This document shows, piece after piece, positions 35,001 to 47,300 of a stretch of DNA of 64,000 nucleotides (its first letter is position 1; each line of letters starts with the position of its first letter). The DNA is from Pyrus communis (lineage: Eukaryota; Streptophyta; Magnoliopsida; Rosales; Rosaceae). A program made the translations under genes and the position numbers. The stretch is taken from NCBI RefSeq assembly GCF_963583255.1, contig NC_084817.1, positions 20,975,837 through 21,039,836 on the forward strand, in the 5' to 3' direction. The notes under the pieces were generated by a model, which worked only from the letters and a program-made list of their open reading frames with translations, did no database searches and had not been told where the DNA came from.

Positions 35001-38000
35001 TTTATAGTACGTGTAATTTTATATATCGCCCTTATCTTGTAAATAGGCAACAAAGTGCTTTTTGCCACTTATACGACATTTTTCCTTTTCAAAATCTTAT
35101 TAAAAAAGTTTGTGAGTCATGCTATACCTGTCTCTCTCGAGACCTTTCACACTTCAATCGATATACCATTGGGACCCACTACATTTATATGCTTCTTCTT
35201 TCTTAAAGCTACAACCACTTCCTCTTTCTACACTCTTCCAAGATACTCAACTCACCCAAGAAGTACTCATTGCATTGAAAAGATTATGAAAATAAGCTCT
35301 TTATTTGCTTTTAACTGCGTTCTCCACAGCTAAAACATTTCCATTCTCATTCTTGATGCACCTTACTCGGTTTAAGTCTCTTGTGTTCCTTTCCCTTGCT
35401 CTAGTTAGTTTATAGATGTCCAACTCTCATTTTTTGGTATCTAATCCCTTATACATATCATCTAAAGCCACCAGCTTCGCTTCTCTCACGACTTTCTTTG
35501 CCTCCTTTTTCGCTATTTTATACCTCACATTTTCATCTGTTTTATCCTTGTATAAAGTTTTACAACATTCCTTCTTAGCCCTTACCTTTTCATGTACCTT
35601 CTTCTTCCTCCATCAAGATTTCTTTTAATGTGGAGCAAAACCCTTTTGACTCTCTTAATACCTCTTTTGCAACTTTTCGGATATACCTAGCCATGGAATC
35701 CCACATTTGGCTAGCATTCCCCTCTGTATCACACACATATTGGGCAAGTATTTTCTCTTTGAAAGTGACTTGTTTTTCTCCCTTTAGATTCCCTCATCCA
35801 GTTCTTTGACACTTCAAGGTCTTGTTCTTTCTTTTATCTCTTTTGATACGTACATCCATCACCAATATGTGATGTTGGCTAGTCAGGCTTTCTCCCTATA
35901 TAACTTTGCAATCCTTACAAGTTATACAATCCTTTTTTCTCATTAAAAATAAATTTATTTGTGTTTTTTCTGACCCACATTTGTAGCTGATCACATGCTT
36001 CTCACTTCTTAAAGAAGATATTGGCTATAAAGAGATCGTATGTCATTGCAAAATCGAAAATGGTTTCATCCTCCTCGTTTCTCTTCCTACAACCATGGCC
36101 ACCATGCAAACCTCTATGGTTGCATGTGTCCTTGCCCATATGTCCATTTAAATCTCCTCCTATGAGTAACTTCTTCATCTGAGATACTCCTTGAACCAAT
36201 TCTCCAAGATTTTCCCAAAATTTCTCCTTCAGATTCCTATCTAACCCTACTTGAGGTGCATACGCACTAATCACAATGGTGAGTTTGTACTATCACAAAC
36301 TTTATTGCTATAATTTTATCATCAACCTTCTTGACATCTACAACATCTTTTGTCAAAGTATTATCCATGATGATGCCAACACAGTTTCTCAATTTATTTG
36401 TGCTCGAATACCAAAGCTTAAAACCTGAGTTTTCAATCCTCCTTAAGACTAACCCCCTTAGTTCCTTGGAGGCACATAATACTTATCATTTTACTCGATA
36501 TAACTTGCACTATTCTACATTCCTAAACACAATATACTCTCTTGAACCCTACCTTCATGTCATACCTTCTTTGACATCACTTGTGGAGTAAGGTCAAAAT
36601 TCTTCTTCTACGTGTCCCAAGTAAAGTTGCTGTAAACGGATACTTCCAAACAACTTCGAGTAAAATCATTCAAAAAGAAGTTTTTACCGCACCCTTGCTC
36701 GTTTAACATTGCATCCAACTAGCGACAAAGATATAACCCTTGCTCACTTATCAATGTGCCTAGGCCACAACTGCGTCACTTCCCGATGATGAGCTAGCTT
36801 TAACGTAATTTCATTTATGATTTATTATCACAGGGATGATAGGTGAAAATAGTATGTTGACTGTTTACTACTTGACACCTTCCCCCTCCTCTTTATCCGG
36901 GTTTGGGACCTGCAACGTAAGATAAACTTACACAGGGAGAGTTAACAAATTACGCTTTGAGAGTACTTTGAGTGCTTTGACAAGGAGTAATAAATTGTGT
37001 CATGGTGTACATTGGGTGCTTTGACAAGGAATACTTTGAATAAATCTTGAGCGATGTGACAAGTTACCACCAAATTGTGACAGAGTACTTCTAGTGCTTT
37101 GACAAGAAATAATAAACTAAGCCTCATTTGGTCTTTAAGATTAATTTATAAATCTTCACGGTATATTTAAGGTAAGTGTGACCGATTTATTAAAGAACTA
37201 GACGAGGATTGGACATGTGGAACGAACAAGTTTACTCCACTTGCACTTAAGCTTGAAGCCTTTTTTTAATCCTAAAGATTCTGAAAGTAAAGCTTTAGAA
37301 ACCCTACATTATTTTAGAATCTCGAGCCACAATTATATTATCAGCGATATAGCAGCCAAAAACAAAGCTCGCCTGTGTAGGAGACAAGAATTTAGTCAGC
37401 AGGGGTCTGAGGACTCATAGAACACCTTATTAATCTTAATTAAACTGTCCTTTCAAGCAAGAGTCGGCTTAGATCAATGAATGAAAAGGAAGAGAGTGAA
37501 TACGGCACAGGAAATGAGGCCATCTAGGTTTGTCTATTCTAATCCTGCCATTTTGAAGGGTATGCGAATGGATAAGTTCACTTAATGCATAATATATCTT
37601 TTATCTTCACGTCGAACACAATTTGTTAATTTTTCACTTCAATATACGTTGAGTTCGGTGAGTTTACCATCCCAATCCAATCCTCTAAGCCAAACGAAGC
37701 CTTATATCCAAAATGTTAGTACGGTATTTTTTTGTTTTCCGTTTGGTTTTGTTTGTCCTTAAAATCTTCTTAGCCTTGGTGTGTTCTAAACTCTCCACTG
37801 AATTTGTAATTCACGTAATCGATGCATCTTTATTGTCTATATGGATCACAATGTGGCCTAAAATCTGGAACTCATCATGTAGCCTGGTCAGGATCAAGCT
37901 ATCTATAATCTACTCATCCATCAGACTATTAGATGCACAATTGTTCAGTTAAAGAAAAGAAAGAATGCACGTTGCAGTCAAATGGCTTTAATTTTTTTAT

Positions 38001-41000
38001 TTGGTTGATCCCTAGCATGAACAATTCTCCAAAATAACATTAAAACTGAAGCTTCTTGTCTGTTGGTATATGTGTGTTTATGTGTGTGTTCACATGGACG
38101 ACTGCCACTAGCAACATGTTACATATGTATTGGTTAATTCATGCCAAAATACATGATATGTATTAGGTTAATTCATGCCAAAATACATGACTATCTGGAA
38201 GAACACTACATGTCGTTGACACATTAGAAGCAAAACACTTTAACCTGCTTTAAACTTGACTACCATTTTGTAGAAACTGCAGCACATAGAAAAGCGACGT
38301 AGTTGAAAACCGATGAGCTCCCATGGAATCAAACTAGAAACTGCAGAATATGAACTCCAACAAGAGTGTTAGTATAAACAATAATTACCAGTTGCCACTA
38401 AATCTGGTCCTAGGATTTTATAAATAGCGGAAGTATTCCGTAGATATATTGTTCAATCCTACAGAAGGTACTTCTCACAAGCAACCACCCTTGCACTGCA
38501 ACAGTACAAAGTGAGGACACATTCCTGTTCCCAGTGCAGATTATTAACTTAACTGACATTGACGAACCATAAGCTCTTGTAGAACATAGTTCAGAAACTA
38601 AGGAAAGCTCTTGTATATCTATAAAATATGCAGTTCAATTTAATCTTGTCTGCACGTACGAGTAATTCTTGATATGCAAATGACTGTAACGTGCTAGTCT
38701 AGCAGCACGCTTACAAGAAATGAGAATGAAGCGTTGTTTAAAATTTGCTAAAACTAGTTCTCGTGTTACAGCTTCAGTCGCCATGAAATGACTTGTGTCG
38801 TCAACTGTCCCAACTATAGAATAAACTAGATTTAGAGTTTAGAGGTCTGAAAAACAAGTTAGGAAAAGATACAGAAACTTATCTCTAGTTCCCTGCTTCA
38901 ACAATGTCTGGTAGCAGATCTGAAAACCACATCTTTATCAGTAACAGCAGCTTAAAAGAAAAAAGAAGCTTGCATGGAAGTCTATTAAAAAGTTATAGTC
39001 TAAAATGTTACCATGATATGTCAATTTTCTTTCGTTCCATGTCCATATACAGATTCTTGAAATCATATTCCAAATTCTTTTTGTGCTAAGCTCACAAAAA
39101 GCGAAGAGTATATCTGATATAAATGTATCTTCTTACCAGCATGAAATCAGCAATTGAACGATACAACAAAGCAAAAGAGGAGCACCGTCAATTTGGGAAT
39201 CCAGCTTCTGAGATTAAGGTATCCTTCAGTTCCCTATCCTGCAAGCTTTTCCTTGAGAATATACCTAAAAAAAAAATTTAACATGTGAGTTTCTTTTAAC
39301 ATACGACTCTGAAATAACAAACAGATCATTCATCCAATCGTACAGCAAGGTATGTATGTACTCACACATATCTTTTATAATAAATCTAATGACTAAATTT
39401 TAAAAATATGTGCGAATAAAGTAAAAAATTAAACTCTATACAGTAAGAAATCTCAAAACTTTATGAAGAAAAGGGTGTTAGGAGAAACTAGAAAGTTAAA
39501 GACTGCTGTTTGATTCATCATAACAGAACATACGCAGAATGCATTAGATTGTCATTGCTAAGTAATTTAATGAAGTACAGTAGCCACCCCAATGATTTGT
39601 AGGACAGCCAAAGGTTACCGGCAATGATGGTTGCTCACTGACAGCTGCTTTTCAGGAAAACGCATTTAAAAATGACTCACACCTGTAACTTATAATAGAC
39701 TTTTCTACAATCGAAAAAAACACAAATGAAAGCAGACAACAATACAACTATGCTCCATATACAACCTGAATTCATGGATGTATGTTTGGAAGATAGAAGT
39801 TCGAAAAAATACTCCAAAATAAAATCTTCATATAATGGTTCAAGTAATCCCATTGGTGGCATTGAATGCACCAATTTAGTAAGTTTCACCATCAACATAA
39901 TTCTTGTCAAATCTTCAGATCAGCTCTCCAACCTAGGGATACAAACATCTGCTCATAAATTGTATATGCGGTTGAAAGAGATTTGCACCCTCACCCATCC
40001 TAAGAAATTATAAACGCTCTAAAAGCATATGGTTGGCATACTTAATTTTTATTTTATGGAAAACAAATATTTTCGCAGCAAAGACAAAGAAACTACAAAA
40101 CAGGGGACAAGGTGTTCGCTGAGTTACACCGATCTAAAGAACAACAAAATAGAAACCAATGAGAACAAAAGAAGAGAAACGACTAATTTATAGAAGCTTT
40201 CCAATCAGAATAGATAGCATGAGAGGACCAATCCTTACCATCCGAGGAAACTGAAGCCTACCAAGATGTCCAGAGTCGACTAGTTAAAGTATTGGTAACA
40301 CCATTCCTTTTATTTGTTAGGACACTACAGAAGGCTTCGTTGCATATTATTCCTTGATATATAACAGCATATCATCCAAAATGTCAATCTCCCAGAAGTA
40401 AATTTCCAATCAGAAGTCCCAAACACAATGAAAGTGCTGCAATGCATTGAATACTAGATTAATAACATGGTAAAAAAGATGAGAAAACGGAAATGTAAAT
40501 TGATTGGGAGCCAGATGAGTATAAACACTGTTTCTGGATCCTTTGAAACAAATACCCAGATTCTACTTCTTTGCTATCACAAGAAATAACATACAGGGAG
40601 CATACAGCCTCAAGCTACTTACTCCTTCCAAATTGTTGATCCAATTTCACCTTCTTCATTTGCATAAGAAGTCGTGATTAAGAGTTGGTCACAGAAGGAC
40701 AACTGTGATAACAGAGGACTTCCTAGCATAACTAGTTGCCAATTCAACGCGCATGTCTGTTTCGTGAGCCCATAAGTCAAAATCATGGATTTGAAGAACT
40801 CCAATGACATGGGTCTTCATCTATATATAGAGATCAATCAAGAACAGGAATGGTTTTCTTCACTCTTTTCAAAGAAATATTTGAGGTGGCAGGAAGACTA
40901 TGAATGAAACAGAATGCCAAAATCAATTCAGAATTCAATGTTGTTTCATCAGCCAAAGCCGTGATGCTCTTCATTTGCAATTGCAGAGGAAAATGGGCAG

Positions 41001-44000
41001 TCAAGAAACCAAGTAATGCATCATAAGGACGGAGTTCCAACAGCTACACAGCTTTTGAAATAATTCCATTAAAAGATAGTTCGTTCTTCTTGACAGATTA
41101 TAGACAGTTCGTTCTTCTTGACAGATCATAGCAACAAAGTTGCGATTTGGTGGAAGCTCAGGCATTAATTCCAAACAGAATCTTGGAACCAAGGAGCAAA
41201 GACTGAATAGCTAACCTCTCAAGTTCAGTAACAATGGGGCATGAGGTTATTGCTATGACAAAGCACCCAATGCTCCCATATGTGTGAAGTTGCTCAGTAA
41301 TAAGAAGTCCGTTCACAATCTCCAGGGCATCTCTTCTTACTTTGAGGTGTTTCAATTCAAGAATGGAGATCTGAATGAGAGTCCAAATGCAATTATTGGT
41401 AAGGCTCATCCCAGAGGCAGTAATAACCTCGCTCTGAGAATTTTTCCAGTTCCACTTTTCTTCCCTACAAAAATTTCTCTTTAAATCAGTGCACATAGGG
41501 TTAGTGAAATCAATGAAATAAATTAAGGCAAAAAACATTAAGGTCATGCTAGCTCCCCTTTTTCCCTTGATTAGAAATCGAGTTCGACATCCATACAAAG
41601 GCATTGTATGTGCATGCACGTGCCAAAAATTCTAATCCATCAATAACTCATATTCATGGATTGTTCTTGTCAACAGAAACATCCGTGAAATAAAAACTTC
41701 CATTCTACTAATTATAAAAACTACATTGTTATTAAAACTCAGTTCAAGAACAAACCAATCATTTCTATGCATAGCACATATGAATTTCAATGCAACCTAC
41801 CCACAAATAAGCCATCCATATAACGAAAATAAGCTTTGTCAGAGTCTACATATCAGACGCCTTTTTTCTCTCATCTAAAAGTACACTGTAACTCGATGAA
41901 CAATGCAACACATGATGGAACATTGAAATTCAACCTTTTTCGTAAAAAATTGTGCCATGAGCCCAAAACAACTTGAATGAAGAAAAAGATAGTCCATTTC
42001 TCGGTAACAAAAGGTTTGCTGATACTGTACATACCGTCAAATCTGAATATTGAATAACGCTGCAAAACTTTGATAAAAGTTTGATGTTTTTATTTTTATA
42101 GATGAAACCCCCTCAAAATGTCTTCAATGTGAACTCCAACCTCAAGTTTAAGTCTTGGCTATAGCCTCTCTGCCTTGTATCTACGAATCGGTACAACTCT
42201 TAAAACATTACTTTCATGATGTACACTTAAATGTTGAGGGAAGTCCGCATCATAAACATTCATAACAATCCACCATGGAAACCTTTCCTTAGGTGGAAAA
42301 CCATCACCAAGCTCTCTTTTGCAAAATTTTAGTTCATCTTTTCTTTCTACCAATTCATTGAGCTTGGCATTTGGCTCGTCAGACTGTCTCCTTTACTGAA
42401 TCGGCCAAGTTTCCTCCTTTGCATTAATGTTCCCAACTTGCCAAATTGGCTCCTAGTTTTGTATTAGAATAGGCACCACAAAGAGTAAGGCCATCAGTAT
42501 ATGCTAGAACTCTGGAGGTCTGCTCAAACTAATTTTATGTGAAAGGAATTACTGACTTTGGTTCAAACCTATACTACAGTTTATTCTTCCCTTCTACCAA
42601 ACATTACCACAAAGTATTTCTTCAACTTTTTGGTCATTTTTGCAACCCTAAAGAAACCACAGCCTTACCTTCAAAGGAAGACCCTTACCAAATGCAGCAC
42701 CTTGGCTCTCTCGTCTCTCTCGTCTCTCCACTAACCACTGTATTAAAAGCGTGAGGCGTGGGCAAGGCGTCCGAGGGATAGCCCAGCCTAGGCGTGAGGC
42801 GAAGCCTTACGGGACCTTAAATAATAGAGGATTGCTGAAAAAAACAGAGGAAACAGGTGAGAAAAACAGAGGAAACAGAGACTCTTGGGGTTTTTAAAAT
42901 AAAGGAAAAACAGACTTGGCCAAAACACGTCGTTTTGGGCCAAGTCATTTAAAAAAAATTAAAGACTTGGCCAAAACGACGTCGTTTTGGACCAAGTCTT
43001 AAAAAAAACAAAAAATCCCTCTTCTTCTTCGCGGTCGTCTTCCTCGTGAAGATGCCGCACAGCCTGCAACCCTAAACCTAGATGGCAGAGCTTGAAAACA
43101 CAGCAGTTGACTTCGATTTTGGGTCGTGGATGGATTTAGGAACGCCCGCCAACCGCCTTTAGGCACGCCTTAGCAACCTAGTCTCGCCTCGGTGAGTTTT
43201 CGCCCACTCCCACTGGGCAGAGGCGTTATCACTCCCACCCTGCCTCCAAAGCCGTCTAGGCGCGCCTCGGGGTGCGTCTTTTAAAACATTGCCACTAACC
43301 CACCCAACTCAAAGCATACCCACTAAATACCTAAAACCTCATAAATATTACTCCAACACCCAAGGGAAAAAATATTTAAGGTGTGAAAGTCCACATGCCT
43401 TCATTTCTCAATATCATTGTCCGGTGCCACTTAATACATGTAAACATTACAATGGGTCTTTATCTCTATATCATGCAAAGAGTGAAAAGAGAAGGGGGGA
43501 AAAAGAAGATAAAACTGACTCAGAAAATAAAAGAAAAATGTTATAAGTCAATGGATGGACACAATTATCCATCCAATAGTCTCGTACAAGAAAAATGATA
43601 GTGCAAATCTGAAATGGTTACTTCACCTAACTGCACAATATAAGGTCCAAATAGGAGTTACATTTTAAGTAGCTTTAGCTATTTGTTGCATTCAAAAGAT
43701 GTTGAGTAAGGAGATTATCATAGGTTAATATAAGCTCATACTTTTCCTTGCACGTTTAAATGTTATAAAAATGAGAGTATTGCTCTCACGTATAGTGCTT
43801 TAATTGTATTGAAATTTCCATTTTCTACTTTAAATTTGTTCATTCTATAGTTATGTCTAAAGATGGTACTTTTTTACTTCCTAGTTATGGCAAAGGGAAG
43901 CAGCAATGTTGAGGCAACAACTTCAAAACTTGCAAGAAAACCATAGGTATAATGATTTTCCTTTTCTATCATGAATACTTTGTTGCATATCATAACCAAT

Positions 44001-47000
44001 AAACACTATCATTAGCAAAAGACGATGAGAAATAAAAAGTTAAAATTTCACAATACAATTGGGGTATTTCGTGTCATTTAGACTAGACTACAAGGCCTTG
44101 CCCCTTAAACACAAGAAGTTAACACGCAAGTGTCTACAGACCATTTTCACCAAAAAAAATACATTTTACTAAAGTTGTATAAAAAGAGAATTCAATACTT
44201 GTAAAGGCAGCACAATTGGCACTAGTGCACTCCAACTTTTTGTGTACAGGAAACACGAAAATTTACAAATGTCCATTTTGAGGTTTAAAGTGCATAGTAG
44301 CATTATCCATTCATAAAGGTGAACTATCTTACTACGTCTATCACCAATTGCATGTATAAAATTAAGACATTAATGTTCAGAGAGGCTTCGGAAGGTGCTA
44401 TACCAGGAAATTACTTGCTGTTTGAATAATTCAAAGAGCCTGAGTGCACTTTAATCAAAATCATAAGGCAAAATTTTCCTACATAAAGATTTCTTTGTTT
44501 TGCATCTTCTGGGAGAAGCTCGAACTTTAGCTTCACCAGAAACTCTTTTCAATTTCAACTAAAATTCAAGAGAAGAAAAACATATTAGCAGATAATGCAC
44601 TTCTATGGTGCATAAGTGTGGTTTAGTGGTCTGAAGAGCTACACCAAACAGAGACTCAGGGTAGCTGGGTCAAATTGGTAATGAAGAACATGAATGTATG
44701 AGAAACAAACTGAACTCAATGGAAGCCCTACTGAAGGTTTCAAATTCTTCGACAATATGAGTACAGCCTGATTTTCTTAATAAGACTGTAACGGTGCCTT
44801 ACTGCCTTTATTTTAAACAAAGTCTTCATTTCTTACAAACACCAAAGAATAAACAGCAGCTAGGGTTTGTACTCTTGCCTAAGTGATCTTAGGTTCGAAT
44901 TTTAGTTTTGGATTCTTTTGCTATTTAAGTCTTATTTAAGAAAACATGCAGAAAGTAAAAGTGTTAGGGTGAGGGCATGAACCTACTCCCTACAGGAAAA
45001 CAAGAAAAATCTCTAAACCCTGGTGCTTTGTCCATAATTTGTTATTCTACTGCAAGCTATGATATATATTATACAAGTATATGAGAAAAATAAAATCATG
45101 GGCCCTCCAAGACCAGGGCCTGTGCAGTGGCACTGCCTGGACACCCTCAGGCCCGGCCCTGCATATGATTTGTAGAACAAACAATTATAGAAGCTATTTT
45201 GTTACTTAAGGGACTAGTGAACGAGCTCAAAGAGAAAAAGAATGATCTTATGTCGTTATAGATATAGAATATATGACAAGACTTGTAAAGGAGAAAATTC
45301 TTGGTCAAGTTCTTAATTTCTAATGGTTTTTATAAAGGTTTGGATCTAGCTCTCAACCTTTCCTGCAGTGGTTAATAAAAAATTTTACAGGAACTGTTCA
45401 CATGGTGTACTTTGATATGCACACTTCTCATGCTAATTAAATTAAAACATTAAACAGCAAAGGATGAACAAGTTGATTGCTAGCTAAAACAAACAACTAT
45501 GGAAGCTACTTTTTAAAACTATGTCTAGTTGTTTATATAGGATGCAGAATGATAAAAGAAAATGACAAGATTACAAACAAAAATTTATAATAACTATCAG
45601 TGCTTATTTTGATTATTGAAGTTTTTTTTCAGTTTTTCTTTAGCCAATTGTTGTTAAGTTTATGATATTGAAGGACATCTTATGCTGCATGCTTGATTAT
45701 GCTAAATTGAGAATTGTTGGCGAAATAAATTTTTGCCTTCCCAAATTATTTTTGTATGACATATTTCTGCTATTCCAATTGTATCACAACCAAGTGCTTT
45801 CCTTGAAATACAAAATCATTTCACGCATAAAGCCAGAGATATTGCATATACAATTTTTAGCTTTATATATAATGTCAAAAATAAATTAAAAGATCCTAAA
45901 AATGTTCATAATGCTAATTCCAACTTAATAAAGCACTCTAGTGAAGTCTTTTCTTATCGGTGAATGCACTGCATTTAACCGATTGGCATGTTCCATGATG
46001 TTATACCAGATGTTATACAATGAGGGCGTGACAACTCTTCATAACAAGTTATTGAATTTTCCCTAAGGAGTGACATTGTTTATACTCGTACAAGATAGAG
46101 GACAACACAGGTAGAGGACAATACAGTGCTTAAATAATGGGATTAGGTACAGTTGAAAATGAAGACATAATCTAGGATAAAGATGTTTGGCATCAAACAG
46201 AATTGTTATGCATCTCATAAATCCGCCTCACTACTGGGTTTAAGATGCCCAAAGTCCATTTTAGGGCCTAAACAATGCTTCTCTCTCAATGACTACAGGC
46301 AAATGATGGGAGAAGAGCTTTCTGGTCTGAGTGTGAAAGATTTACACAATCTGGAGAACCAATTGGAAACAAGTCTTCAGGCCGTCCGAATGAAAAAGGT
46401 ACGATCAGTCACTCAATTTCTGAAAATCATCTATTTACATAATGTTTCCCATAGGGGGCTAAATCACAATTTTTACTTTTGTAGGACCAACTTTTAATGG
46501 ATGAAATAGAAGAACTAAACCGAAAGGTTAAAACCTTGCAAAACTTTGGTACCACTTTTCAGCCTTTTCCTCTTTATTATTCAAGTAGCTAATTTAACGT
46601 CTATGCAGGGGAACGTCATTCACCAAGAAAATGTCCATCTGTTTAAGAAGGTAAACCTACTTCGTGAAGAAAATGTGGAGTTATCTAAGAAGGTAATGGT
46701 TTTGATAGCGTAATAAACTTTAACTATCCACGAAAGAGTAATAAAATCTACAATCCAAGCTACAACAAATTGCAACATTTTTCACAACGCCTCAACAGAA
46801 AAGTTTCACATCCCAGGTTTATGGAACAATGGATGTAAATGAAGCCAACCAAAGTCCCATTCTGACAAATGGTCGAGGTATCGAAGAGGACTCACATGGA
46901 CCTGTCCGTCTCCAGCTTAGCCAGCCACAGCAGCAAAACTACGAGCCAGCAGCAAGGGCTACAGATCTGGGGTATACCTCCTTCCTAAAACTATAGTGTC

Positions 47001-47081
47001 TATTATGATAATCACTTATAAGTTTTCATTTTTTGATCAAACTATTTCCGTGACGACTACGGCAGACTACAACTACGCTAG
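29065..47081 (+). CDS. AGL17: MIKC-type MADS-box transcription factor, AGL17/ANR1 clade (eight coding exons)
   Basis: Coding exons: 29065-29246, 39140-39218, 43885-43946, 46299-46398, 46485-46526, 46609-46692, 46817-46971 and 47066-47081 (stop TAG). They join in frame to 239 residues, and all introns start GT and end AG. Exon 1 is the MADS DNA-binding and dimerisation domain ([19 protein letters not shown], then [19 protein letters not shown]). Exon 2 is the I region ([19 protein letters not shown]). Exons 3-6 are the K-box coiled coil ([28 protein letters not shown]). Exons 7-8 form the C-terminus with [12 protein letters not shown] and the end LGLQLR, like the LGLQL ends of the ANR1/AGL17 group. 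The symbol marks the clade, not proven orthology. In Arabidopsis this clade acts in root nitrate response, lateral root growth and flowering time as nuclear dimers on CArG boxes. No stop or frameshift interrupts the joined frame. Exon 6 (84 bp) encodes two similar 14-residue units. Confidence 0.94.
31731..32078. mobile_element. Foldback MITE in intron 1
   Basis: Almost the whole 348 bp is one imperfect inverted repeat. The left half starts TTTTAGCCAAAATGGTTATT, and the complement of the right half starts TTTTAAACCAAAATGTTCTC. The match continues through TTGACAATGAAAATCGTTAT, AAGTGATC and CTGTCAATATCCC-type blocks almost to the centre. The transcript of the gene could fold here into a long hairpin. 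The target duplication is not clear, so the superfamily is unassigned. Confidence 0.78.
33744..36930 (-). mobile_element. RTE-type LINE, near full length but decayed, antisense in intron 1
   Basis: On the - strand the order is a 5' region containing CCCAAACCCGGATAAAGAGG (36887-36906), then an AP-type endonuclease ([26 protein letters not shown] at about 36100-36270). Next is reverse transcriptase ([10 protein letters not shown] then a FADD core altered to FTDD near 34530) and the C-terminal block ([20 protein letters not shown] near 34090-34170). It ends in a short GTT-repeat tail (33746-33757), typical of plant RTE elements. The length of about 3.2 kb is that of an intact RTE. Many stops and frameshifts abolish function. 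The 5' border is approximate and no target duplication was found. Confidence 0.88.
37121..37701. mobile_element. Harbinger-like non-autonomous element in intron 1
   Basis: The termini GCCTCATTTGGTCTTTAAG and, on the complement, GGCTTCGTTTGGCTTAGAG are imperfect inverted repeats. They are flanked by TAA (37118-37120) and TTA (37702-37704), compatible with a TWA target. The 581-bp interior shows no transposase. The termini resemble those of the element at 12688-13869. The assignment is weaker than for that element because no empty site is available. Confidence 0.6.
40619..41619 (-). pseudogene. Possible relic of an unidentified protein-coding gene, antisense in intron 2
   Basis: The - strand has a 153-codon frame (41158-41619) followed by pieces at 40834-41040 and 40619-40810, with stops and frame changes between them. 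The amino-acid composition looks protein-like rather than low-complexity, for example [20 protein letters not shown] and [20 protein letters not shown]. No splice sites joining them convincingly were found. I do not recognise the family and see no transposase or retroelement motif. It could be a retropseudogene, a captured fragment or chance. Confidence 0.3.
42736..43291. mobile_element. hAT-like non-autonomous element in intron 2
   Basis: CCACTAAC flanks the 556-bp element exactly (42728-42735 and 43292-43299). The termini are CACTGTATTAAAAG and, on the complement, CAATGTTTTAAAAG. Subterminal regions are rich in AGGCG/CGCCT. It is non-coding. Two copies of a palindrome sit inside (42913-42946 and 42962-43000). 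Related termini occur at 49024-49778 and 8891-11085, so three members of one family are in this window. Confidence 0.9.
43947..46298 (+). other. Intron 3 of the MADS gene, with one isolated hAT-like terminus
   Basis: A phase-2 intron of 2.35 kb. Near 45155-45167 the complement reads CAGGGCCGGGCCTG, a typical hAT end, followed inward by GC-rich sequence to about 45100. The other end was not found, so the element is probably truncated. A perfect CArG box, CCATTTTAGG, lies at 46256-46265, 33 bp before exon 4. The rest shows nothing recognisable. Confidence 0.7.
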
Positions 47082-47300
47082 CAAAGAAGATGCATCAGAC
47101 TAGGATGATGTTACTTGATTTCTCAAGAACAAGGCTGTTGGATAAAATTTATGTTCTATCACAATGTGGTAAAAGAGCTGCAAAACAATCAGCAAAAGGA
47201 CCTTTATTTGAAAACAATGTTTTGATGTGTGTGACAATCAAAGAAACCACCTACATATGTAAAGATGAGATTCATATATAATAAAGAATAATTGACTTGC
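47082..47300 (+). other. 3' untranslated region of the MADS gene
   Basis: It follows the TAG stop at 47079-47081. An AATAAA polyadenylation signal is at 47280-47285, about 200 bp past the stop, so cleavage would be expected near 47300. The end is inferred from this signal only. Confidence 0.6.

Larger units (their letters stand above)
29247..39139 (+). other. Intron 1 of the MADS gene, 9.9 kb, transposon-filled
   Basis: The intron runs from GT at 29247 to AG at 39138-39139, phase 2. It separates the MADS domain from the I region, where MIKC genes often have their longest, regulatory intron. Recognisable contents are a foldback MITE (31731-32078), an antisense RTE LINE (33744-36930) and a Harbinger-like element (37121-37701). 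A possible - strand LTR edge lies near 32934. Short tandem repeats are at 36960-37117 and 38125-38190. The stretches 29250-31730, 32080-33740 and 37705-39139 hold no gene I can support. Confidence 0.88.
39219..43884 (+). other. Intron 2 of the MADS gene
   Basis: A phase-0 intron of 4.67 kb. It contains a hAT-like element (42736-43291) and, on the - strand between about 40.6 and 41.6 kb, a cluster of broken protein-like frames described separately. A 30-bp block (CAGTTCGTTCTTCTTGACAG) is tandemly repeated near 41070-41128. Nothing else is recognised. Confidence 0.85.
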
